A model generated the notes under the pieces. The model saw only the letters and a program-made list of their open reading frames with translations. It did no database searches and was not told the DNA's origin. A program made the translations under genes and the position numbers. Shown in pieces: positions 47,118 to 60,381 of a DNA stretch of 64,000 bases (position 1 is its first letter; each line of letters opens with the position of its first letter). The stretch is from Thelonectria olida (Eukaryota; Ascomycota; Sordariomycetes; Hypocreales; Nectriaceae): assembly GCA_020736575.1 (NCBI GenBank), contig JAGPYM010000009.1, positions 124,001 to 188,000 of the forward strand, read 5' to 3'.

Positions 47118-49075
47118 ATGAGGTTCCTCAGTGGCCTCCTCCTATTGGGCATGTCCCTCTGGACTGCCCAGGCCATGGAGCTTGCCTTGGTACGATTCGA
47201 CCATGACGACTTCCCCCGGCGTCTCGTATTCGACCATACACAATGTGATGCTAACAATGCGCTGCTATAGACCAACAAAGATGGCCAATACTGCACTGGT
47301 TAGTTCGAGAAGCAATTGTCGCGCGAGCACGAGTCTAACAAACAACAGGCATGTACAGTCGATCCTCCTGGGGAGGACCTGTAGATCCCTTCATCCTCGT
47401 CAAGTTCCTCAACAGCACCAACAGCAAGGCTAAGGACCCCAAGGCCAGCTTGATCATCTTTGAATGGAAGGACAGGGGCCTGGTTGGCGTTCCCAACAAG
47501 GAGACCGGTGAATCCGTAAGTGTCTGCGCCTTGGCCGTTATCTCATGTCACACCATCTAACGCGCATGCACCCAGCAACTCGCCATTTGTACCGACAACT
47601 TTGTCAAGAGCGGAAACTGCAACAAGACCGACATTGGGAAGTTCGTTCTCCATCCCGGCGCTACCACCAAGTCCAAGAACCTCATTGCCTCCAAGGCCAT
47701 TGACTTGCATAACACTGGCTCGCTCAACTATGCCATCAAGAAGACGGGATACTACTGCGTCATTACTGACAGCGCCAGCGAGGATGATTATACCGCCGTG
47801 GTCGAGTTTCGAAATGCATATGGCGAGCTTCAGGCCACTCAGATCCCTAAGTTGCCCTTCTACGGTGGCATTACCATGCTGTATGCTCTGGTGGCCGTTT
47901 ACTGGGGTTTCCTTTACTACCAGCATCGCCATGATATCTGTAAGCTCCCTTTTGGCCCCGGCAGTGGTGTGTGTCTCTTGTTGTAGCTAACCTATTTTCA
48001 GTGGCTGTTCAAAACTACATTACGGCTATTTTGGTCTTCCTAGTTATTGAGATGCTCCTGACTTGGGGCTTCTACGGTTAGTTTCCTTGCTTCTATGCTT
48101 CCCTGTATCTCCCTGCTGACGAGCCCAAGAATACCAAAACCGCCATGGTTCCAACGTGGGTTCAAAGGTCTTCCTCACTGTTGTTGGAATTCTCAATGCA
48201 GCCCGAAACTCCTTCTCCTTCTTCCTGCTGCTAATTGTCTGCATGGGCTACGGTGTGGTCAAGCACACTCTCGGCCGAACCATGATCTATGTGCGATGGC
48301 TCGCCGCTGCCCATTTCGTCTTTGGTTTGATCTACTCAGTGACCAGTCTGACTATTACTCCTGAAACTGCTGGTAAGACTTCTTCGGGAACCAGGACGTA
48401 TTGGAGTGTGCTAACTCGTCGCCAGGGCCTTTCGTGCTCCTAATTGTTCTCCCGCTTGCTGGAACCTTGACTGCTTTCTACGTCTGGACTCTGAACTCGC
48501 TCAACCTTACTCTTAAGGACCTACGGGAACGAAGGCAGCACGTGAAGGAGGCCATGTACAAGAAACTGTGGTGGGCGATTCTGATCAGCATTCTCGTCAT
48601 CTTCGCCTTCTTCTTCTTCAACAGCTTCACTTTCGCCTCGGTCAACGACCCTGATTTTGTCCCCTTCCACTGGAAGACGAGATGGTTTATCCTCGACGGC
48701 TGGTTGAACCTGGTCTACTTCGCTGACGTGGCTTGGATCGCCTATCTCTGGCGACCCACTGCAAACAACCGCCGCTTCGCCATGAGTGACGAGGTTGCCC
48801 AGGATGACGACGGCAACTTTGAATTCGGCGATATCGGCGTCCCTGGTGAGGATTCTGACGACGAAGAGGCTCAGGTCGGCAAGAAGAGCGCCCCCGAGCC
48901 CAGTATTCCTTCCTTCGCCTCGACATCACAGGCTGGAGGACAGAGGCCACATAGGGCTATGGTTCGCGATTCGCTAGACGGCGAAACCATCTTTGCCGTT
49001 GGTGAGGACGGCGATAAAATGTCAGACGATGATGACAGTGATGCTGAAGACGCCAAACTTGTTCGAGGGAAATAG
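47118..49075 (+). CDS. PTM1: Ptm1-type GOST seven-transmembrane protein
   Basis: Seven exons (47118-47189, 47271-47298, 47349-47515, 47576-47939, 48002-48076, 48130-48372, 48426-49075) give 532 residues. Exon 2 is 28 nt. A signal peptide (MRFLSGLLLLGMSLWTAQA) precedes a lumenal domain with Cys residues (DGQYCTGMYSRSSWG, NCNKTDIGKF, KTGYYCVITD). Seven hydrophobic helices follow from about residue 195 (ITMLYALVAVYWGFLYY, YITAILVFLVIEMLLTWGFY, WWAILISILVIFAFFFF, others). The tail is acidic (FEFGDIGVPGEDSDDEEAQ). The Lung-7TM-R/GOST family includes yeast Ptm1 and Golgi/endosome-sorted proteins. Transport or sorting is the family role, and no substrate is known. Splice borders are all regular. Confidence 0.93.
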
Positions 49076-49426
49076 TCGGTGGCGACAGTGGGCGCTCTCA
49101 CAACGTAGGCTGCAGGGCTTCATTGCTTTGTACCCCCCCCTTTTTGTATAGTCGATGTTTTCATACAGCATTCATGAATGGATTGGGAATTGTTACTCTG
49201 TTGTCTCGACAATATGGTCCTCTGGGTGAAATCGGGGGTGTGTTACGATGATTAGGACAATCGACTAAGGTTAGGTAGGCAACTATACAGGGCCGCACGC
49301 TCGAGGTGGCAATGGTTAATATCACAATGTTACAATGATGATACAGTTTGTTCCGCTTTCTCCAACTTCCAGAAAGGATCCTCCTATTTCTCACCCAAGG
49401 AGAAGACAGTTGAACCAGTCCGTTAC
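49076..49426. other. Convergent 3' intergenic region, PTM1-type / NDUFAF7-type
   Basis: These 351 bp lie between convergent stops and contain both 3' ends. A T/C-rich patch at about 49130-49150 and an AGGTAGG motif near 49275 are present. No gene is seen. Confidence 0.45.
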
Positions 49427-51123
49427 TCAGGCACTGACGTCTCCTCCAAACCCCACCGGCCGACGACGGCCGTCGTTCTCAGGCAAGATAGCAAGTGCTT
49501 TATACACCTTGCCCATACCACCAGGACCCTTGTCAACAAGTCGTTTCCAGGCCTTGTCGATATTCTCCACCGTGGTCTTGTCAACCCCCGGCGCCTTGGT
49601 GAGCATCTCAGCGCGCTCGCGGATCCCCATGGACTCTAGGAAGTCGCCCTGGGTCACGGGGCCGTGGACCTCGATACCATGGCTCGCGAGAGTGGCGACC
49701 TCGGCAATGGCGGTAAAGTCGACGTCGACGCTCAGGTCGACCAGACCGGGCGCGGAAAAGGGGCTGACGCGCTTGTGCTGGCGGATGCCGCGCAAAGAGT
49801 TGATGGGCACAGTGTCGGACGTGCCGTAGTCGAGGATCAGGGCGGCGCCACTGGGAGACGGCTTGGGGTGCTGGGTCGAGCCGCCGATGCGGGTGGCAAA
49901 GTCGGTAGCGAAGATGGAGGCGTCGGGACAGACTTCGATGAGCGAGTTGGGGGTCTGCTTGAGCTTGCGGAAGCGGGGTGAGGATTCGGGGACGTAGCGA
50001 GAGTGGCGCGTTGTGCCGGAGGAGAGGATTAGCTGGAACTCTGGCGGGGGTTCGTGCTGTTCTGACTTGGGAGTTCCCAGGTCGGCGTGGGTGACGCCTG
50101 GGGGTGTTGGGGAGACCATCATCTCACGCCATTCCATGGCTGGTTGGACTGGTGTTTGTGCTTTTGAGGAGGCTGCTCTGGCGGCTGCGGGAGAGCCAGC
50201 GGGTGGAGGGGGAGGAGGATCAGCTTTGGCGGACTGGAAGCTGTGAATTGGAAGAGCGTCGAAGAACTCGTGGGCGACTATGAAGGGCATCTTGCTAGGT
50301 TCTGGTAGCGGAAGGTCAGCTTGGGATTAAGACCGAGGCCGGGGGAACAAACCGTAAGGGATGGACTTGATGGTATCGGTCCAGACGATTGGTCGGCCAT
50401 TGTACTTGGAGCCACTGTGGGAGCCGACCTTTGACTCTGATGTTTGCGCATCTGGGCCGCAGAGGAGCTTCTTCTGGGCTTCTCGTAGCTCGCGACTGGC
50501 TTCGACCATGTAGACGGCGTCGACGCTGTTAGCCATGGCAGGAAACCTCTGGATGGTCTAGAGGAGGAGTTAGTACATCGACGACCAAGACTATTGGATT
50601 TAATACTCACCCGCAGCATATCGTCCATGAGAGTGCCTCGGCCAGGTCCAACCTCGATGAGCTGAACACCATCCTTGGGCTTCCCCTGGCTGATCCATTC
50701 AGCGATGAACCAGATGCCAATGAGCTCGCCAAAGACTTGAGAAATCTCGGGCGAAGTCACGAAATCGCCCTTGACGCCGAATTGATCTCGTCCATCGCTG
50801 ATTGCGCCCGTGTAGTAACCTCCAAGATCACCAGTCAAGCACATGCGCATGTAGCTGGCCAGCGGAACAGGTGCAGTCGTCTATAGAAACGGTTAGTTGG
50901 TTGTATTTCAAGGCACTAGATGGTGTCATAGTAAAGGGATTCATACGGAAATGGCTTCAAATAGCTGCTTGGCCAGCGGCGTCGACCATTGCCTCTCAGT
51001 CTGTCGACGGTATACACTCGATGAGAAGCTCCTCGCTGTTGCGCATGAAGCAAAGATGCCGCACCTACGAGCCCAACGTCCTCCCGCGAGGCTTGCGACT
51101 GAGCGCGCGGTGAGAGGCCGCAT
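49427..51123 (-). CDS. NDUFAF7: NDUFAF7-type mitochondrial protein arginine methyltransferase
   Basis: Exons 51123-50947, 50880-50611, 50557-50353 and 50301-49427 give 508 residues. The N-terminus is rich in Arg/Ser and lacks acidic residues ([20 protein letters not shown]), as expected for a mitochondrial presequence. The methyltransferase core has [18 protein letters not shown], the SAM-binding [15 protein letters not shown] (135-149), and [17 protein letters not shown]. These are hallmarks of the DUF185/Methyltransf_28 family. NDUFAF7 symmetrically dimethylates an arginine of the complex I subunit NDUFS2 during assembly. A Pro/Ala-rich insertion ([19 protein letters not shown]) interrupts the region after the HSFQ segment. 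The C-terminus contains [15 protein letters not shown], also typical of the family. Confidence 0.93.
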
Positions 51124-51569
51124 TATGACGAGGTTTTTGGCTTCTTATTATGAACCAATTCCCATCAGGTCGTGACGGGGAGTTGGCGATGATATTAATA
51201 GCGTCGTTGACTTAAACACGTGAAGAGCTGCACTTGTGATTTTCTCAAAGAGGACTCCTGATAAGATAAGAAAGCTAGAGGTCTCAGAGCTAACCCCCGC
51301 AGTGTGCGAATAGTGACATAATCCCCTGTAATTCGCGAGCCCGCCCCCTGGAGTTCTCGGCGCGCTTGTCTCAAGGCCGCTGGCCCCACTAACTATCCGT
51401 CCATCCAAGGCTGTCAGACAGTATGATCCCAGCCTCGCATCCATGAACATCCAACGGACATTTTCAAGATACCCGACTCGCCAACACTTTTCAATCACAG
51501 CACTCACTCAAAATCTAAACTCAACTCATTCTTCAACATCCACTACCCATTCAACTAGGCGAATCCACC
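51124..51569. other. Bidirectional promoter region, NDUFAF7-type / CDK11-type
   Basis: This divergent spacer of 446 bp has no other gene. The plus-strand side is A/C-rich just before the kinase ATG (ACTCATTCTTCAACATCCAC at about 51523-51542), a common fungal leader composition. Confidence 0.45.
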
Positions 51570-53041
51570 ATGGCAAGCAAGTCGCGGTGGGCAGACACTG
51601 AAGAAGACGCCCGTCTCGATACAAAACTCAAGGAAGAGAAGCGTCGCAAAAAGGCAGAAAAGGCGCGCAAGCTCGAAGCAGAGAAACAAGCACAGGCAAA
51701 GGCACAAGAAGAAGCAGCCGCCCAACGCCAGGCCGGTTCTCTCGACGTAGACGACCGGCCCTCGAAACGTCGCAGACTGACGCCCGAACCCGCACCATCG
51801 ACGACGACGGCAGAGACTAAGAAGGATGATGCGCCGACAAAACTTCTCAGATTCGAGACCCGGGGCTGGGGGAAGAGCAGGAGTGTTGAGAATTACGACA
51901 AACTAAACGACATTGAGGAGGGCACCTATGGATGGGTAGCGCGAGCGACCGACAAAGCGACGGGCAAGGTCGTGGCACTGAAGCGGTTGAAGTTGGACCC
52001 TGCAGATCGAAACGGACTGCCTGTCACTGGACTGCGCGAAATCCAAATTCTCAAGGATTGCAAGCATCGGAATATAGTCGCAATGGAGGAGGTTGTTGTG
52101 GGCGACGACGTATCGCGACCAGACAAGTAAGTCCCCATTCAACATGCATAGATATCCATCTCCGGCACGCTGACTTGCTGCTCCGCAGCTCCCTATTCCT
52201 TGTCCTCGAGTTCGTAGAACACGACCTCAAGAGTATCCTCGAAGACATGCCCGAACCCTTCCTCTCCTCCGAAATCAAGCGTCTCCTCCTCCAACTCACC
52301 TCCGGTCTTGCATACCTCCACGACAACTGGATCCTCCACCGCGACCTCAAGACGTCCAACCTCCTCCTCAACAACCGCGGCCAGCTCAAGATTGCCGACT
52401 TTGGCATGGCCCGCTACGTCGGCGACCCCTCCCCGAAGCTCACTCAGCTCGTCGTCACCCTGTGGTACCGCTCTCCCGAGCTCCTCCTCGGCGCAAAGAC
52501 GTACGGCGCCGCCGTCGACATGTGGAGCGTCGGCTGCATCTTTGGCGAGCTGCTTACCCGCGAGCCACTCCTCCAGGGCAAGAACGAAGTCGACCAGGTC
52601 TCGCGCATCTTCGAGCTGTGCGGCCTCCCCTCCGAGGACTCGTGGCCCGGCTTCCGCCGTCTGCCCAACGCCCGATCCCTGCGCCTGCCCCCCAGAACGG
52701 CCGCTTCCACTGGCCCCGTCGTCCGCGCACGCTTCCCCAGCCTGACGTCCGCCGGCGCCGCGCTCCTCACCGACCTTCTCGCGCTCGACCCCGACCGCCG
52801 TCCGACGGCCCGCGAGACGCTCCAGCACGAATACTTCCGCCAGGACCCCAAGCCCAAGCCTGAGAGCATGTTCCCCACCTTCCCCAGCAAAGCCGGTCAG
52901 GAAAGACGACGCCGTCACGAGCCTCACGCTCCGGCCCGCGGTGGCCAGGCTGCGTCGCTCGGAGAAGCGGATTTCAGTAGCATTTTCCAGGGACTTGATA
53001 AACAAGAGCGGGGAGCAGGGTTCACACTTCGGATGGTCTAA
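51570..53041 (+). CDS. CDK11: CDK11-type cyclin-dependent kinase
   Basis: Exons 51570-52126 and 52189-53041 give 469 residues. The N-terminal ~95 residues are a charged, Lys/Glu/Ala-rich likely coiled coil (KLKEEKRRKKAEKARKLEAE). The kinase starts near residue 107 with IEEGTYGWVARA; the IEEGTYG form rather than GEGTYG is characteristic of CDK11. The cyclin-binding helix reads PVTGLRE, where metazoan CDK11 has PITSLRE. Other motifs are HRDLKTSN, DFGMAR and a VVTLWYRSPE activation segment. CDK11 kinases partner with L-type cyclins and act on transcription and splicing. The C-terminus ends QERGAGFTLRMV after a basic tail. DNA from about 52250 to 52850 is strongly C-rich at codon third positions. 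Confidence 0.92.
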
Positions 53042-53644
53042 TGGTCTTCACAAAGTATATACCCAACCAAGAAAAGGTTGAACTCTATGATTGCACATAA
53101 AGACGGTTAGATGATTTAGAAACGGCATAGTAGCGAAGATTCAAAGTAGACTGAGGTTCACCACGAATGTACTATACACTTCACTTACACGCAAACTATG
53201 ACACGATGTGGAAGGCATCATGTTTAACATATAATACACTATCTGGATGCATGCGGGTGCGTACAATCGTAGAACGATGTAATTAAGTGGTGTTATAGTA
53301 GTATCATTAGATGATGTAATATGCGACGACCAGATCATGAAGCCATCCAACAACGAACGTGTTGATTTTCCCAATGCCCCCTTTCCCCTCTTCGGTATCC
53401 GAGCCTGTAACATCCCTTCTCTCCAACGCCACCAGGGTTGTTATCCAAGATAGGTTCTCATTTTGTTCCTGGCAAATAGATACTTGTAAAAAATAAGAAG
53501 AGGATAAAATAAAAAATTGTAAAAGAGGATTAACCCCATCGATGCTTGCCCGCCCTTGTAAACCAACCCTGGCTGTAAAACGAATCCAGGCAACACAAAA
53601 GACTAAATTGAACTCCGTAAAACAATTCATATGGCTTTGTCGCT
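53042..53644. other. Convergent 3' intergenic region, CDK11-type / DUF7137-like
   Basis: These 603 bp lie between convergent stops, are AT-rich relative to their neighbours and contain both 3' UTRs. No gene is seen. Confidence 0.5.
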
Positions 53645-54596
53645 TTACTGTAGACCAAGGCCGGTGACAAACCAGGTAAAGGAAGCAACTGTGATGAAAC
53701 TCATAGTCAAAGCAAGGCCAAAAGCTTGGCCGTTGAACAGCGAGCTGGCAGCGTTGCATCCGACACACTTCCAGTCGGAGAGCGGGGTGTACGGCATGGG
53801 CGTGTACAGGCCGAACTTGAGACCGGTATAGGCTTGAAGGTAGCCAGAGTCGGCGATCTCTGTGATGGAGGAGTCCGAGTCCTTAATGATGAGTGTGTAC
53901 ATCTCCACGCCAAGGGGCTTTTCATCAACACCGCCGTCCTTGCTGGTATCCCATATATATGAGACCTTGGTAGCAAAAGTCATGTTCTGGGTGAGCGTCC
54001 AAGTCTCGGTCTTGGAGGAGCAGCTGACAAGAACATCAATGGCAGTAGGCGTGCCCTGGAGAGAAGTGTAGTTCCAGGCAAAGTTGACATTATCGCCGAT
54101 TTTGAAGAGAGGCGTAGCCTGGACTGTCGTAACGGGACTTTGGAGGACGACACTACCAGCAGGATCAAGATTGTTGTAGGAGGTGTGAGTGGCCTCGGAA
54201 GACTTGTTCTTCTTGGTCGTCTTCGAGTTCTTGCTCTTTCCCGTCTCCGTGGAATCGCTTTCCTCCGTGTTGGTACCGGTTTCTACGGCTGCCGTGTTGA
54301 GGTTTGCCGTGTTGAAGTCTGTCGTCTGAGAATCGCTCGAGTCCTTGGTTGCGGTAGATTTGCTACCGGTAGCAGTCTCGGATGCCGTAGCTATTCGTGG
54401 GATCAGCAACATGTTGGCTGAACAACAGACCGTGGTCTGAAGAGTGAAACTTACAGTCATCTGCTCGACGAATAACCTCCGGGTGCCGCACGACCAAGGA
54501 GTCAAGAGCGGGCAACCAGGATGGCCATGCTGCCGTTAGGGGAGCGAGAGAAGAAAGGCAGACAGCGACCTGAAGGAAAGTTCCGGCGGGACGCAT
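53645..54596 (-). CDS. Secreted or surface protein with DUF7137-like domain and C-terminal membrane segment
   Basis: Exons 54596-54455 and 54390-53645 give 295 residues. A signal peptide (MRPAGTFLQVAVCLSSLAPL, cleavage near residue 23) is followed by a Ser/Thr/Lys/Glu-rich linker and then a beta-rich domain. The domain includes YNNLDPAGSVVLQSPVTT, FKIGDNVNFAWNYTSLQ, ATKVSYIWDTSKDGG and LGVEMYTLIIKDSDSS. The C-terminus has a hydrophobic segment (GLALTMSFITVASFTWFVTG). This arrangement matches the fungal DUF7137 proteins as I recall them, and the function is unknown. The Ser/Thr linker would be a target for O-mannosylation, suggesting a cell-wall or plasma-membrane location. The start is the ATG at 54596, since no in-frame ATG lies above it. 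Confidence 0.8.
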
Positions 54597-57500
54597 GATG
54601 AACGATGAAGGCTTCAACCTTGTAGTGGATGGACCGGGGAAGGTAGAAAAGATAACCCAAAAAGAGGGCGTATCAACACCGGATGGAAGATTTGAGCTCT
54701 TCGTCGATCGAAGTCAGTGCTCGATGATGGTGATGATCTGAGTTGATTCCAAAAACGCGGGGATGATGATGCCGAATGATGTGTTTGTGGTTTGTGTCGT
54801 TCCAATAGCAACAGCGAAGGTAGCGAGAGAAGTCCAAGAAGTAGCGAGAGTTTCCAACGAGCGAAAGACTAAAACAAAACAAACAAAAAAGCGAGGGACG
54901 GTAGAGCAGATGAAGTTACTCTTCTCTTGGTAACGCCTTGTTTGCGCTTTAGGCTCGGCTGGTCAGTTGGGGGACGGTTTAAGGACGAACGAAGGGGAAA
55001 AAAAGAACAGCGAGAGCGAAAGAAAGTCGAGAGACGATGGAAAGAAGGAGGAAAAAAGAGACGGTCTCTCTGATCCTGGTCTAAATCCCGTTGTGTTGAG
55101 TTGGCGGCGACAGGGGTGTACAGGGGGGGGATCATCCACTGAAGTCGCTGAACGGGGCGCGGAGGCCAATTCACCCAGAGCCCAGGGTACCTAAGCAACT
55201 AAGGTAGCGCTCATCACCGGCTTCACCCACACACCAATAGAACTAAGCCCAGTTGGTCATGGTTGGTACTTGCACATTCGCTGGTCGTGTCATCTCAGCT
55301 GGAGGTACCGATCAGCCGGACCATGTCCGTTTTTTGCTTCCAGATTGTTACAGACAGAGGGCAATGACGACTGATGCTGCTCACCATGGCCCGGATGCGG
55401 CATCATCAGGCTTGATTGTTGACAGCTACGTTGCGGTGAAGCTCTCACCCCGCGAGTCTATACATTGAACCCCCTTTAGCCCATCGAGAGGCTGAGCTGC
55501 AGCCATGGCATGCACATTACGAGAGACGGGAACGTGTGAGAAAAGGGAGACACGAGGTACCACACACACGAGGCCACAGCCCACAGCCCACAGCCCACAG
55601 ATGGCCGAGACGGACGGGCTGATGATACATAAACAACACCTAAAGAGTTGAAAGGAAAGGGAAAAAAAAACAGCCCGTCTTTTCTCGTCGAGGCATGCAC
55701 ACGTATCAATTCATTGGATTCGGCCCATTCCTCAGACGCTCAGCGCGGTGCAGCCGCTCTGTCCCGTCCATGCTCGCCCAGCCTGTCCACGGCCACCTCA
55801 CTCACATGCACATTCATCCACAACCCACCATCCCACCCCCTGTCCCCTCTCCATGGCCTCTTCCCCCCAGTCCAGTTCTGCTTCCCGTGGTGGTGTGGTT
55901 CCTGGCCTTCTTCTTCCTTCTTCTCTCCCCCGTGGATCCTCGGCGACGGCGCGACCGCCTGAAAAGTGTCTGGTTTGTCACTGTCACTCACTGCCACTGC
56001 CACCACCAGACCAAAGCAAGAGCCGAAAAAAGGTTTGCCTGGTTGGGCCGCCTCCCCCTGGTCGCCAAGGTGACCGGGCCTCTTTGAGCTTGGATTGGCC
56101 ACCGGCGCTTCGTTACGAGAAATCGGGCGTCACGTGGTCTCGTGTTCCTTAATTCTTGCCCTTAACTTAGCAGACCTTATGGACGAAGTCGCCATCTTGC
56201 TAAAAATAAACGTTATGATGGGCCTAGATCGAGCCCAAGCTCATTCCGCCAATTTTGTGACCTGAATGCAACCGGGGCTAAATCTCATCAGCCGGCATGG
56301 TATTCCCTTCCAATCCTGATACGCACATATTTTCTTTTAATATTTCATCAGCAAGCATGAAGGCTTCGGGCTCCATAATTCCTTTCACGATGCGAGCGGG
56401 TGCGGGTTTCGCTCATGCTGGCATTCATATTGTGGGTTTGGCTTGGCTGTGATCTGTCGGTATTGTCGAGTGTGGGTGATGCTAGTTCCCTTGGCAGACC
56501 CTACGAGCTCTCAACGTCACCAGAATACTACCTAAGTATTTAAGTTACTTCAGTACGTAGGTCCCTCTCTAGCAGCCGTTTGGTCGTTTTACCGTGTCAT
56601 CGTCAGCCTCCCAAACGGCATTTGGTAGGCTCACGCCATCTCGCACATATTTCATACCAAGGCCGCAGCATGCAAGGCCAAGTAGTTCCTTTCCCCTTTC
56701 GCCACTACGTAACTTGCCTTGTCCAGCCCGTTGCCCGTCCCCAAGGCAAGACAAGACAAGTGCTTCACCCCATCTCCACCATGTCTCAAGAAGCAAGAAT
56801 ATTAGCAAAGTCCAGCCGTCTGACGCGATGAGTTTATTTATTGTTGATTGTGTCGCGGCAGAGTATGAAGAGCGTGCCATAACGTGTGAGTGTGTGCTAT
56901 CGTAAGTAGCTACCTTAGGTTGCTCATCCACATGTCACCGTCCCACCACCTAAGAAGCAGTCATCTCTTGTGTACACATAAATACCAAGGTACCTACTTG
57001 GGCGAGATTACCTTGCTGGCAGAACAAACATTGCCCAGCGTCGTACCCAAGCAGGGATACAAGTGTATGCGGGTGGTTTATCTTGTAGGCCTGCCGGTAT
57101 AGCAAAGAGAAAAAGATAAAAGTAAACGAAGTGCGCCGCACTTTAAAGACTGGCCATACTCTAAAACGACGACATAGACTACGTATATCCAAGGAGGATG
57201 CTTCACCTCATTGATACTCATCTGCTCCATTATATCAAGTCATCAGCTATGGTTATGCCACTGCCGCGGAAGCTGAGATAGCCCGGTCGTTCATGTCAAA
57301 TCCTACAACAAACAACAGCCTGTTTCCACCTACAACAGCAGAATGACATTCTCACATAACACTCTTCGAAGGGATTCGCAAATCGTCGACATGCCGTTTC
57401 ATTCCCATCGACAGCTCTCCATTTTGCTGGCCTCTTCAAAATGCGGCAGCATCAAAAAGCAAGTTCCCAAGAAACGGGATGAAATGGCTATTGGACGCTC

Positions 57501-57687
57501 CTGCCTTCCAGCACGTGAGAAGACTCTGCGCTTCGGGAGGTTGCAGCCAACTGGTTTGTTCCAGTGCCTGCCCTAACTGATTCTCTTCCCTGGCCTTAGG
57601 CACCTTATCACTTCCACTGCATTCCTTCTCCTGTCATCTTTCCATCTTCATCTTCAGCTTCACTTTTGTCACCATCACGAGTGTGCG
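54597..57687. other. Gene-poor divergent region of 3.1 kb
   Basis: This lies upstream of both the DUF7137-like gene and the RRM gene. It has short direct repeats of CACAGCC (about 55570-55600), an AAAG/GAAA-rich part near 54990-55070, and TACCTA-type motifs near 55186, 56528 and 56990. Open frames up to about 130 codons have no domain or signal peptide. No RNA gene is recognised. Confidence 0.45.
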
Positions 57688-59459
57688 ATGATGGCATCAG
57701 TCGGGTGAGTTGCACCCTCATCACATATCATTCGGGTGCATATTTGATACGAGAATAACTTCAAAGCGTCCTGCACAATTGTCTGACCCGCAAGCACAGG
57801 AACCAACCTGTACGTCCCACAGTTCACCAAGATACTACATCTCAATACAACAGTCGCCCCCGAGATTCTGCATGTCCATCCAATCAACTGACTAACCATC
57901 CATTGAACAATCAGTCTGGGTCCGTCTGCATCTCTTCGGCCGAGTATTGCAGACTTGTTGAGATTTCTTATCAGTACGGTGCGTGCCAATGCCATCCCTA
58001 GCTGCTGTGCTCCCTCCGACTAATTCGTCTGCTTCTTGTGTAGCCCACCTACGACAGAATCTCCTTCGAGGTGGCGTCGACGAGAACACAATCGCCGTAC
58101 GTTTTACCCCATATTCTTCATCTTACTCAAGACCCTCCCTCGCTCTTGCTTCTATGCCGTCCCCGTGGCTCTCAAGGTCTCAAAAGTCCGGTGCTCAAAA
58201 GGACGGGACTCGCCGGTTGGAATGGGCTCACATACCTGCGTTACATTTCTCCGCTCTCCCTCCTTTCCTTAGTACTAAGGCATTACACCAAGCTGTCATG
58301 AATGCTGCATCGAGTAGTCATCATCGTCTAACTGAGCCTTAGATCTTGAGCGTTGATGAATCGACTCTAGCCAGAGGCCAAGATTCCACTCTCTTGCAGA
58401 ACACTCACGATGGCTACCCACCACCGACGTCAAAGCCAGAGACTCCTATCAAGACTTCCAATGTCTTTATGAGCTACCTTGAACGCACGAATCAGAGCCA
58501 GGTTGATACCAATGTCCGGCAGCAGCGTAGAAGCGACTGGAGCGATGTTGACGCACCCAGTGACGACGTGTCTGCCTCCATTGACACCTCGGGAGGCGTT
58601 CCAATCAAAGACACCTCAATTGTCACTACTGTGCCTTCTGTCCCTCGTCTAGAGAAGAATGCCACAAGGACGATCCAACTAACTGGCCTGGGTGACGGAG
58701 TCACTCATGCCGATATCACAGCTGCTATTCGTGGAGGCCAGCTTCTGGATGTCTACTGCAGAACTCGAGATCGAATCGCGAGTGTCTCTTTTGTTTACGC
58801 AGAAGATGCCAAGGCCTTCTTCGCCCGTGCCCGTCACAGCGATCTCTACATCAGGGGCCGAAGGGTAGTCTCCAAATGTACACTTTTCAGGACTGAATTA
58901 ACAGGACTTCAGGTCGACTTGAAATGGAGTGAGCGGCAATACGTCATCGGCAATCATTTAGTCAACAGACTCAGAGCTGGTGCCAGTCGCAACCTTGTGA
59001 TACGCTCATTCGATCCAAACCACACGGAAGAATCAATTCGCGAGGATCTCGAGCATATCCACAATCTAATAGTCATCAAGGTCAACTTCTTCAGAGGGGA
59101 CTGCTACATTGAAACAAACTCTGTGGATAAAGCCGTTCTCGCCAAATCTTGCATGCTGAGTCGCCTGTGAGTATACAAGAGAGGTCAAGCCCTTTGATAG
59201 CTCTGACTAACTTGTTTCTAGAAAGTACAAGGGCCAAAAAATTGATTTCAGAGAAGACGACTGTTCTCAGCCTCTTGCCGGCGTTGAGGTTTCCCCGATG
59301 CCAGTCAAAGAACGGGCGAACGTTCGTTCGACTCATTCAATGAATCATTTGGTGAACTCAAACAACCCTTTTGAGGTGCTGAGCATGTTTTATCCGAAGG
59401 GACAGGAAGATTTTTACGACATTCACGACTCTGACGATTCTAACGATACTTTGCAATAG
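57688..59459 (+). CDS. Two-RRM RNA-binding protein, Nrd1/Msa2-like
   Basis: Exons 57688-57704, 57800-57978, 58044-58096, 58343-59166 and 59222-59459 give 436 residues. The first exon is 17 nt. Splicing through exons 2 and 3 gives AEYCRLVEISYQYAHLRQNL followed by LRGGVDENTIAILSVDES, which fits a conserved N-terminal helix of this group. RRM 1 lies at about 190-285 (RTIQLTGLGDGVT, RIASVSFVYAEDAKAFF) and RRM 2 at about 297-375 (RNLVIRSFDPNHTEES, VNFFRGDCYIETNSVDKA). The linkage VDLKWSE...GASRNLVI resembles that between RRMs of Nrd1/Msa2. Those proteins repress sexual differentiation at the RNA level in fission yeast, and role transfer is inference. The start could alternatively be the second ATG (57691). 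The long third intron (58097-58342) is the least certain splice. Confidence 0.78.
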
Positions 59460-60381
59460 GCTTTCAGGACTCTTTTCATTTATGGGTGGTGAGATTTGTG
59501 ATTTCTTAGTGGCAGTATTGCCACTACTTTGGTGCGTGTGCAGAACGTTTTGAGGGAGATGGGGCACCTCGGCCATATAAAGAAATTTCGGTCTTTATGA
59601 ACACTACGCTCTAGTAATGTTGGGGAGGGCGTCGTCACTTCGTGTCATTTGAAGTTACCCGGGGGTTCGTAAATAGTACAATGAGACGTCGTGACATCAG
59701 CTCACACCAATGACTCTTTCGACAACACACTCTTTCAAATCTCAATCACAATCACAGCCGTTTCTCCTCCTCCCTTCTAGCCCAGCCGCGATTCAAAGGA
59801 GTCTACAGCAACTCCAAATGACAAGGCAAGTCGTCATGTATCTGAATCGTCACAGGGTCTTGAATCCAAGTGCTATTCGGACTTGCCCGGAATAAGCACT
59901 CCAGGCTTTTAATTGACAACTTTGCCATATCTGAGATCCCTCTTGGTAGTAGCCGAAGGCGCCCTTGTCAAGACGAGATGTCTCTTTTCCCATGTGACAA
60001 AGAACTTGCCTCTGGGGCACTTTCTTATTTTCCCAAGACCCGAACATTGTCCCTAAGGTATGGAGGCAGTAAAGCAGCAGTCCGTCATCAAAGTCGAAGA
60101 CCTTCGAAGGGTGCCGAAGTACGACTAGGACGGTTGAACATCTACAATTCGAATTATACTGTTCCATCAGCAAACTGTCTGAAAAGTCCAAGTTGGTTCT
60201 CGGTCATCGGGTTGGGCGAGTCAAAGAATATGACGACAAATTATGCATTTAACTTCAAAAACTATTTCGCTACCTTAATAGCATCTCGACTCCAACAGTG
60301 ATAGTGTGCTCGTCCAGTCCCAGCCAATGCTCCGTAATGTACAGCAACAAAATCCTTACATATTCTCTTCTCCCACCTCCC
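59460..60381. other. Convergent 3' intergenic region, RRM gene / DCP2
   Basis: These 922 bp lie between convergent stops. The longest frames (for example 59870-60301) lack recognisable features. It holds the two 3' UTRs; nothing else is seen. Confidence 0.45.
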